A DNA stretch of 45,580 nt, from assembly GCA_017412765.1 (NCBI GenBank), contig JAFPWN010000007.1, positions 1-45,580 on the forward strand, read 5' to 3'. The translations under genes were made by a program, and so were the position numbers. Position 1 is the first letter of the stretch; every line of letters starts with the position of its first letter. A model generated the notes under the pieces. That model was not told the origin of the DNA. It saw only the letters and a program-made list of their open reading frames with translations, and did not search any database. Origin of the DNA: Oscillospiraceae bacterium. Lineage in GTDB: Bacteria; Bacillota; Clostridia; Oscillospirales; Oscillospiraceae. Shown here in pieces: positions 14,991-20,789 of this stretch.

Positions 14991-16214
14991 ATGATAAAGA
15001 TAGCAATTCTCGGCTTCGGCACTGTCGGAAGCGGCGTTTATGAGGTGCTCAACAAGAACTGCATAGAGATCGCGCACAACGCGGCGGAGGAGATCGAGGT
15101 CAAATATATCGTAGATATCCGCGATTTCTCCGGTACAGAGGTTGAGAGCCTCGTTACAAAGGATTTTTCCGCTGTTGAGTCCGATCCGGAGGTGCAGATA
15201 GTCGTCGAGACCATCGGCGGCGCGAAGATCGCATACGATTATACTAAGCGCGCTCTGCTCGCCGGCAAGAGCGTCATCACCTCCAACAAGGAGCTTGTTG
15301 CGGCGCACGGGCTTGAGCTTATCTCCATCGCGCGCGAGCGCAACTTAAACTACCTCTTTGAAGCGTCCGTCGGCGGCGGGATCCCCATTATCAGCCCGAT
15401 CACCCAGTGCCTCACGGGAAACGAGCTCGATGAGATCTACGGTATTCTGAACGGCACTACGAATTTCATACTCACGAGCATGGTGCAGGACGGGGCGTCC
15501 TTTGAGGACGCGCTCCGCGAGGCGCAGAAGCGCGGCTACGCCGAGCTTGACCCGACGGCGGACGTCGAGGGCATAGACGCCGCGAGAAAGATCTGCATAC
15601 TCGCTGACCTGTGCTTCGGCAAGAACGTAAATCCCGACTCCGTCGGCAGAAAGGGCATCAGCTCCGTAACGCTCGCGGACGTCGAATACGCAAGGCGCCT
15701 CGGCTACAAGATAAAGCTGCTCGGCAGGGCATACAAAATGCCGCTCGGCAGGATAGCCGCCTACGTCGCGCCGCACCTCATTTCAAAGACGAGCCTTCTC
15801 TCCAATGTCGACGGCGTTATGAACGGCATCGTAGTCCACGGCAACGCCATCGGCGAATGTATGTTCTACGGCGCGGGAGCCGGCAAGCTTCCGACAGCGA
15901 GCGCGGTAGTCGCTGATATAATCGACGCAGTCAAGCACATGAAGAGCCGCAAATATCTCGGCTGGGACGAGGCGGAGGAGGGTTACGTCGTGCCCGCGAG
16001 CGAGCTTGTGAGCCGCTGGTACGTGCGCACAGGCTCCGGCCTCAGGGCGATCGGCGAGGCGTTCGGAGACCTCAGACTTATCTCCTACCCGGGCGAATAC
16101 CCCGGCGCCGGTCCCGACGAGTACGCCTTCGCAACTCCCGCCATGAGCGAGAACGAGCTTGATGAAAAGCTCTCGGGAATGGACGTCAGATCGAAGTTCC
16201 GAATCCTCGACTGA
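14991..16214 (+). CDS. hom: Homoserine dehydrogenase
   Basis: This enzyme reduces aspartate semialdehyde to homoserine for threonine and methionine synthesis. The 407-residue protein has the N-terminal dinucleotide fold (ILGFGTVGSGVYEVL, residues 5-19), the VITSNKELVAAHG segment and the central GILNGTTNFILTSM and AYAELDPTADVEG-type signature. The C-terminal ACT-like region (after about residue 335) is short and lacks the usual D-x-P-G turn, so feedback control by threonine may be altered. The start at 14991 follows AGGGTG; a GTG at 14982 is possible. Aspartate kinase follows 49 bp later. Confidence 0.93.
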   Translation: MIKIAILGFGTVGSGVYEVLNKNCIEIAHNAAEEIEVKYIVDIRDFSGTEVESLVTKDFSAVESDPEVQIVVETIGGAKIAYDYTKRALLAGKSVITSNKELVAAHGLELISIARERNLNYLFEASVGGGIPIISPITQCLTGNELDEIYGILNGTTNFILTSMVQDGASFEDALREAQKRGYAELDPTADVEGIDAARKICILADLCFGKNVNPDSVGRKGISSVTLADVEYARRLGYKIKLLGRAYKMPLGRIAAYVAPHLISKTSLLSNVDGVMNGIVVHGNAIGECMFYGAGAGKLPTASAVVADIIDAVKHMKSRKYLGWDEAEEGYVVPASELVSRWYVRTGSGLRAIGEAFGDLRLISYPGEYPGAGPDEYAFATPAMSENELDEKLSGMDVRSKFRILD

Positions 16215-16263
16215 GGAATATAATATAGAGATCAGATACAGTTTTTAAGGCAGGTAGATTTTT

Positions 16264-17469
16264 ATGGCATTTATAGTTCAGAAATTCGGAGGCTCGTCCG
16301 TTGCCGATCCGGAGAAAATGCGCCGTGTCGCCGGGATAATCGCCGATGCTTACAGAGCGGGCAACGACGTCGTCGCCGTTCTGTCGGCGCAGGGCAAGAC
16401 GACGGACGGTCTTATCGCAAAGGCTAAGGAATATTCCCCGAACCCGTCAAAGCGCGAGATGGATATGCTCCTCTCGACCGGAGAGCAGCAGTCGGTCGCG
16501 CTTTGCGCGATGGTTCTGCAGAGTATGGGCGTTCCGGCGATCAGCCTTGCGGCATGGCAGATTGACTTCAAGACAAACTCAAACTACTCGAACGCCGCTA
16601 TCAAGTCGGTCGGCGCGGAGAGGATCCGCCGCGAGCTCGATCAGCGCAAGGTCGTGCTCGTAACGGGCTTCCAGGGCGTAAACAAGTTTGACGACGTGAC
16701 CACTCTCGGGCGCGGCGGCTCGGACACCTCCGCGGTTGCGATCGCGGCGGCGCTCCACGCGGATCTCTGCCAGATCTATACGGACGTAGACGGCGTATAT
16801 ACAGCCGATCCGAACAAGGTCAGAGGCGCGAAAAAGCTCGATGAGATCACCTTTGACGAGATGCTGGAGCTTGCCAGCATGGGCGCGAAGGTACTGCACA
16901 ACCGCTCCGTCGAGATGGCGAAGCGCTACAACGTGGATTTAGAGGTGCTCTCAAGCTATGAGAGAAAACCCGGAACAAAAGTCAGGAGGGCAAATAAAGT
17001 GGAGCAGGCAGAAGTAAGCGGCGTCGCAAAGGACGCAAACGTAGCGAGGATCACGCTCATCGGGATCGAGGATAAGCCGGGCATGGCATTCAACGTATTC
17101 CGTATTCTCGCGCAGGAGAAGATAAACATCGACATTATCCTTCAGAACCTCGGCAGAAACGGCGTTCAGAACATAACCTTTACCGTATCACGCCCGGACG
17201 CGCAGAAGGCGATCGAGGTGCTCGAGAGCCACATCGACGAGCTCGGCTTCGCCGCGATAGACCTCGACGATAAGGTCGCAAAGGTGTCCATAGTCGGCGC
17301 CGGCATGATGCTCACGAGCGGCATCGCCGCCAAGATGTTCGACGCGCTCGCCTCCAAGAAGATCAACATCGATATGATCTCAACGAGCGAGATAAAGGTC
17401 TCCGTTCTCGTCCGCGAGGAGGACGCAGACAAGGCGGTTCAGGCGATACACGACAAGTTCTTCGATTGA
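16264..17469 (+). CDS. lysC: Aspartate kinase
   Basis: It phosphorylates aspartate, the first step to lysine, threonine and methionine. The 401-residue monofunctional enzyme has the N-terminal kinase motif VQKFGGSSVADPEKM, the catalytic-domain segment TTLGRGGSDTSAVAIAAAL, the YTDVDGVYTADP signature and two C-terminal ACT domains (about 265-330 and 340-401) for allosteric control. It is co-transcribed with hom, which gives the branch-point enzyme next to the entry enzyme. A terminator follows eight bases past the stop codon. Confidence 0.95.
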   Translation: MAFIVQKFGGSSVADPEKMRRVAGIIADAYRAGNDVVAVLSAQGKTTDGLIAKAKEYSPNPSKREMDMLLSTGEQQSVALCAMVLQSMGVPAISLAAWQIDFKTNSNYSNAAIKSVGAERIRRELDQRKVVLVTGFQGVNKFDDVTTLGRGGSDTSAVAIAAALHADLCQIYTDVDGVYTADPNKVRGAKKLDEITFDEMLELASMGAKVLHNRSVEMAKRYNVDLEVLSSYERKPGTKVRRANKVEQAEVSGVAKDANVARITLIGIEDKPGMAFNVFRILAQEKINIDIILQNLGRNGVQNITFTVSRPDAQKAIEVLESHIDELGFAAIDLDDKVAKVSIVGAGMMLTSGIAAKMFDALASKKINIDMISTSEIKVSVLVREEDADKAVQAIHDKFFD

Positions 17470-17476
17470 GAATAAC

Positions 17477-17510
17477 AAAGCCCGGTTCAATGCGAACCGG
17501 GCTTTATTAT
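17477..17510. terminator. Terminator between lysC and the HExxH gene
   Basis: The 12-bp stem AAAGCCCGGTTC/GAACCGGGCTTT has a 5-nt loop and is followed by ATTATAT. The convergent minus-strand gene ends two bases beyond the stem, so it can serve both directions. Confidence 0.8.
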
Positions 17511-17800
17511 ATAAAGTTTTCCCGCAGATCCTCAAGCGAGGAGTAGATTTTCGGCGCTGTTGCTTCCGGCTCCGGAAGCTCGACTCCGTCAGCCTCCAGC
17601 TCGAGCTTCCAGACGGGCTTGTCGGAGTAGAGATGCCCCGCCTCGATGTGCCTCAGCTCGTGCTCGATGGTCCGGCGCCATTCCTCGGCGGTGTCGAGAG
17701 AATTGAGATAGACGGAATAAGTTCCGTCGTCATTCAGGCGCACCGAGCCGTGTACGGTGGCAGGCAGCGGGAGATAGTAGACAAAAAACTCCGGCGTCAT
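17507..17800 (-). CDS. HExxH peptidase-like protein paired with a repressor (ImmA-like role)
   Basis: This 97-residue protein contains HELRH (His47-Glu48, His51) followed by EAGH, the zinc-binding motif of gluzincin-type peptidases. It is shorter than typical ImmA/IrrE proteins but has the same partner: it overlaps the upstream XRE repressor gene by four bases (ATGA). ImmA-type peptidases cleave their partner repressor to switch on mobile elements. By analogy this protein may inactivate the repressor; the real substrate is unknown. The C-terminal part (60-97) is acidic and unmatched. Confidence 0.6.
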   Translation of the reverse strand: MTPEFFVYYLPLPATVHGSVRLNDDGTYSVYLNSLDTAEEWRRTIEHELRHIEAGHLYSDKPVWKLELEADGVELPEPEATAPKIYSSLEDLRENFI

Positions 17801-18162
17801 TTTCTGCTGCGATTGACGAGCGAGTCAATGAGATTTGAGGCGATCTCAATGTCCTCCTTCGTCGCGTTCTTTGACGCGCGGAAGAGTGTACGCATCTCGC
17901 TTCTCGACGCCATAAGCTGCAAAAATTCCTGCATCTCGCTGTCGAGCGGGATCTCATCCTTGTCCGAGCCGCAGATGAGATAGTCCACGGTAACGCCGAA
18001 AAAGCGAGAGAGCCTGTCGAGCGTTTCCGCCTTCGGCAATGTGCCGTTTTTCCACACCGTCACCGAGCCGTTGGAAATGCCGAGAAGGTCGGTCGTCGCG
18101 CGGCTGTGCGGCTTCATGTTGCGCCCGCGGCACAGCTCACAGTATCTGTCGTAGAAGGTCAT
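17797..18162 (-). CDS. XRE-family repressor
   Basis: This 121-residue protein has an N-terminal lambda-repressor-like HTH (about residues 5-62: TDLLGISNGSVTVWKNGTLP, then AETLDRLSRFFGVTVDYLI) and a helical C-terminal dimerisation or cleavage region. It is co-transcribed with the HExxH gene. The gene is divergent from a 53-residue Cys-rich protein, with face-to-face promoters and a dyad operator between them. This is the arrangement of a phage- or ICE-type switch, although no phage genes other than the head module 5 kb away are visible nearby. Confidence 0.85.
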   Translation of the reverse strand: MTFYDRYCELCRGRNMKPHSRATTDLLGISNGSVTVWKNGTLPKAETLDRLSRFFGVTVDYLICGSDKDEIPLDSEMQEFLQLMASRSEMRTLFRASKNATKEDIEIASNLIDSLVNRSRK

Positions 18163-18209
18163 GTCCTCGCCCTCCTTAAAATATTTCTCAGAAAAATAAG
18201 ATACATACC

Positions 18210-18239
18210 TTGACTAATATATCAACAATATGATATAAT
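18210..18239 (+). promoter_or_regulatory. Rightward promoter of the switch region
   Basis: TTGACT (18210-18215), 18-bp spacer, TATAAT (18234-18239). The predicted transcription start falls within or next to the dyad at 18249-18267. Confidence 0.65.
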
Positions 18240-18248
18240 CTCAGACAG

Positions 18249-18267
18249 TTGGTATAATTCTTACCAA
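18249..18267. promoter_or_regulatory. Putative repressor operator (TTGGTA-N7-TACCAA)
   Basis: A 19-bp dyad sits exactly between the converging rightward and leftward promoters, overlapping both predicted start points. A single bound repressor dimer could shut both. No second full copy was found. Confidence 0.55.
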
Positions 18268-18268
18268 A

Positions 18269-18297
18269 ATCTTATCACATTATTCAATCTTTGTCAA
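18269..18297 (-). promoter_or_regulatory. Leftward promoter of the repressor/peptidase pair
   Basis: On the minus strand: TTGACA (18297-18292), 17-bp spacer, TAAGAT (18274-18269). It faces the rightward promoter, so the two transcripts overlap. Confidence 0.65.
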
Positions 18298-18313
18298 TAA
18301 AGGGGAGGGCAAA

Positions 18314-18475
18314 ATGAAGAAAATTCTTAAAAAACGTCGAAAAAACCGTGAATACCGTGAATGCCCGCACTCACCGAGCTGCTTTAAGTGCCCCAAACCC
18401 GACTGCGTGGAGGACGGAAAGTTCGGATACAACGAAATTCTGTCCGATGATTTCTTCGATATTTTTTTAAGTTGA
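18314..18475 (+). CDS. Small Cys-rich (zinc-ribbon-like) protein, 53 residues
   Basis: The ATG at 18314 follows AAGGGGAGGG closely. The product has a very basic start (KKILKKRRKNREYRE), then CPHSPSCFKCPKPDC, with four cysteines (17, 23, 26, 31) and His19 that could bind zinc, then an acidic tail. Short proteins of this pattern occur on Clostridia phages and mobile elements. It lies opposite the XRE repressor and would be under the same operator, so it is the likely regulated target or an anti-repressor. Its stop codon overlaps the -35 of the next gene's promoter. Confidence 0.65.
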   Translation: MKKILKKRRKNREYRECPHSPSCFKCPKPDCVEDGKFGYNEILSDDFFDIFLS

Positions 18476-18500
18476 TATTCTCGTCCCCGTCTGCTACAAT
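18472..18500 (+). promoter_or_regulatory. Promoter of the flavodiiron protein gene
   Basis: TTGATA (18472-18477), 17-bp spacer, TACAAT (18495-18500), 30 bp before the ATG. Confidence 0.65.
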
Positions 18501-18530
18501 ATAAATATATATTGAATAAGGAGTACCGAT

Positions 18531-19721
18531 ATGCAGACAGTACGCAAAATATCCGACGCAATAATCTACGTCGGCGGCGATGACCGCCGCACGGCGCTTT
18601 TCGAGGGAGTTTATCCCATTCCGGACGGCGTGACATACAACTCTTATCTCATCGTCGATGAAAAGACATGCCTTATGGACACCGTGGACAAGTCGATCGT
18701 GGAGCTGTGGCTCGAGAATCTTGAGTACGCTCTCGGCGGCAGGGCGCTTGACTACGTCGTAGTCCACCACATGGAGCCGGATCACAGCTATTCGCTTATG
18801 CGCCTTCTTGAGAAGTATCCCGACACTAAGATCGTCACAAATAAAAAAGCGCTCGACATGATAGCGCAGTTTTTTAACGCGGACGTATCCGCAAGAGCCG
18901 TCGTAGTCGCGGAGGGCGGAACGCTGCCGCTCGGCGCGCACGAGCTTACGTTTACTATGGCGCCTATGGTACACTGGCCCGAGGTCATGATGAGCTATGA
19001 GAAGACCGAGAAGGTCATGTTCACCGCCGACGCATTCGGAACCTTCGGCGCGCTCGGCGGCGCGATCTTTGCCGACGAGGTCGATTTCGAGCGCGATTAC
19101 CTCGACGAGGCGAGAAGATATTACGCGAATATCGTCGGAAAATACGGCGTGCAGGTAAAATCCGTTCTCGCAAAGGCGGCGAAGCTCGATATTGCGATGC
19201 TCTGCCCGCTTCACGGTCCAGTGTGGAGAGAAAACCTCGGCCTTATCCTCGATAAGTACGCGAAGTGGGCCTCCTACGAGCCGGAGGAGAAAGGCGTCTG
19301 CATCATCTACGGCTCGATCTACGGCCACACCGAGAATATGGCGATGGCGCTTGCGGTCAAGCTCCGCGAGAGGGGCGTAAAGACGAGAGTTATCGACTCA
19401 TCGACCTCTCACGTCAGCGAGATCGTTGCCGCGGCGTTCAGATATGACCGCCTCGTTTTCGCCTCCGCGAGCTATAACGGCGGCGCGTTTGTCAAGATGG
19501 AGGACGCGCTTCACGATCTCATGGCGCACGCGTTCCAGAACCGCCGCGTCGCTATCATGCAGAACGGCTCATGGGCGCCCTCTGCCGCGAATACCCTCAA
19601 GAAGATCCTTGAGGGCGCGAAGAACGTGGAGCTTATAGAGAGCGTAGTCACCGCGAAGAGCGCGCTGAAGCCGGAGCAGGAGCCCGAGCTTGACGCTCTC
19701 GCCGACGAGCTTGCGAAGTAA
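18531..19721 (+). CDS. fprA: A-type flavodiiron protein (oxygen/NO reductase)
   Basis: This 396-residue protein reduces O2 (and sometimes NO) to protect anaerobes. The N-terminal metallo-beta-lactamase-like domain carries the diiron ligands in HMEPDH (His80, Glu82, Asp84, His85), a later VHWPEVM His, the TADAFG Asp and the CPLHGP His. The C-terminal flavodoxin domain starts near residue 250 with GSIYGHTENMA, the FMN phosphate-binding loop. No rubredoxin domain is fused. AAGGAG precedes the ATG. Its own promoter and terminator make it monocistronic. Confidence 0.93.
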   Translation: MQTVRKISDAIIYVGGDDRRTALFEGVYPIPDGVTYNSYLIVDEKTCLMDTVDKSIVELWLENLEYALGGRALDYVVVHHMEPDHSYSLMRLLEKYPDTKIVTNKKALDMIAQFFNADVSARAVVVAEGGTLPLGAHELTFTMAPMVHWPEVMMSYEKTEKVMFTADAFGTFGALGGAIFADEVDFERDYLDEARRYYANIVGKYGVQVKSVLAKAAKLDIAMLCPLHGPVWRENLGLILDKYAKWASYEPEEKGVCIIYGSIYGHTENMAMALAVKLRERGVKTRVIDSSTSHVSEIVAAAFRYDRLVFASASYNGGAFVKMEDALHDLMAHAFQNRRVAIMQNGSWAPSAANTLKKILEGAKNVELIESVVTAKSALKPEQEPELDALADELAK

Positions 19722-19730
19722 ATAATTGAC

Positions 19731-19765
19731 AAATAATCCGCCTCAGTAACGAGGCGGATTATTTT
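19731..19765 (+). terminator. Terminator of fprA
   Basis: A 14-bp perfect stem (AAATAATCCGCCTC and complement) with a 6-nt loop and a T tract, ten bases after the stop. The same stem recurs at 19929-19962. Confidence 0.85.
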
Positions 19766-19962
19766 GATGCGTCGACAAAGTCTCCGCATCGAACATATTT
19801 TGCGCTCTCGGAGCGCAAAATATGACGCCTGCGGGCGGATTATGCGACGTGAAGGGGCCTCTTGGCCGGCCCCTTCACAGATCCCCGCCTCCTTTATCCA
19901 ACGCTTTTTCCGTTTTGTCTACAGTCTGAAATAATCCGCCTCGTCACTGAGGCGGATTATTT
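19731..19962. repeat. Hairpin cluster bounded by an inverted pair of near-identical hairpins
   Basis: Between fprA and udp lie four stems. A is at 19731-19764. B is a 14-bp perfect stem at 19794-19824 (CATATTTTGCGCTC). C is an 11-bp stem at 19849-19878 (GTGAAGGGGCC). A' is at 19929-19962. A' is the reverse complement of A with one loop difference, so A and A' form terminal inverted repeats. A short GATGCG/CGCATC pair lies at 19766-19790 and a partial copy of the A arm (GGCGGATTAT) near 19834. The A hairpins act as terminators of the convergent genes, but B and C are not explained by that. Confidence 0.65.
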
Positions 19963-19963
19963 T
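19929..19963 (-). terminator. Terminator of udp
   Basis: The same 14-bp stem as at 19731-19764 with loop GTCACT. It overlaps the last bases of the udp stop codon on the minus strand and gives a T run in that direction. Confidence 0.75.
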
Positions 19964-20708
19964 ACCCTCTTATCATTCTCTTGATCGCTTCGACGGCGCA
20001 TTTTATCGCGCCGGTGGTATCGTGGCACTCCGGGTCGTCGATGCCGAGGCTTTTGCGCTCCTGATTCCAGACGACCTGGAAAACGCTCCCGCACCGCACG
20101 CCTCTCGCGGCGGCAACGCAGAAGAGCGCGGCAGACTCCATCTCACTGCACATGACGCCGAGCCGCTTCCAGCTCTCCCACTTATTGAGAAGCTCGTAGA
20201 AAACCGGGCTTTTTTCCGGCGCGTGCTGACCGTAGAAGCTGTCCTTGCACTGGGCAACGCCGGTGTGATAGGCAAGTCCGAGACTCTTCGCCGCCTCGAC
20301 AAGCTCCTGCGTTACGCCGAAATCCGGCACGGCGGGGTACTCGATAGGCGCGTACTCGCGGCTTGTACCCTCCATTCTGACGGCTCCGGTGGCGATGACG
20401 ATATCTCCGGCGACGACCTTTGTATTTATGCCGCCGCAGGTGCCGACGCGCAGAAAGGTGTCCGCGCCGACGTTACACAGCTCCTCCATGGCGATCGAGG
20501 CCGAAGCGCCGCCGATGCCGGTGGAGCAGACGCTGACCTTCTCGCCGAGAAGCGTTCCGGTGTAGGTGACGTACTCGCGGTTTTGCATTATGAACTTGGC
20601 GTTGTCGAAATACTGAGCTATCTTTTCACAGCGACCGGGGTCGCCGGGGAGAATGACGTAACGCCCGACGTCGCCGGGATTAAGCCTGATATGGTACTGT
20701 TCGCTCAT
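19962..20708 (-). CDS. udp: Uridine phosphorylase
   Basis: It splits uridine with phosphate into uracil and ribose 1-phosphate. The 248-residue protein matches Udp of the nucleoside phosphorylase family: [18 protein letters not shown] (phosphate loop) near the start, [28 protein letters not shown], the [13 protein letters not shown] segment and the [10 protein letters not shown] nucleoside-binding motif near 175. Family members that use purines differ in the latter segments, so uridine is the better guess. It shares a mirror-symmetric promoter region with the GTPase-nuclease gene. Confidence 0.88.
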   Translation of the reverse strand: MSEQYHIRLNPGDVGRYVILPGDPGRCEKIAQYFDNAKFIMQNREYVTYTGTLLGEKVSVCSTGIGGASASIAMEELCNVGADTFLRVGTCGGINTKVVAGDIVIATGAVRMEGTSREYAPIEYPAVPDFGVTQELVEAAKSLGLAYHTGVAQCKDSFYGQHAPEKSPVFYELLNKWESWKRLGVMCSEMESAALFCVAAARGVRCGSVFQVVWNQERKSLGIDDPECHDTTGAIKCAVEAIKRMIRG

Positions 20709-20729
20709 TATACTGCCCCCTTTTTTCTT

Positions 20730-20759
20730 ATTGTACCACTTTCAAAAGTATGTTACAAT
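20730..20759. promoter_or_regulatory. Mirror-symmetric bidirectional promoter
   Basis: Plus strand: TTGTAC (20731-20736), 17 bp, TACAAT (20754-20759). Minus strand: TTGTAA (20758-20753), 17 bp, TACAAT (20735-20730). The -35 of each direction is the -10 of the other. Beyond it both genes have matching leaders ending in an AAAAAGGGGGC ribosome binding region, so the whole intergenic stretch is an imperfect dyad. Confidence 0.65.
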
Positions 20760-20789
20760 AATAATAATGAATAAAAAGGGGGCAAAGCG

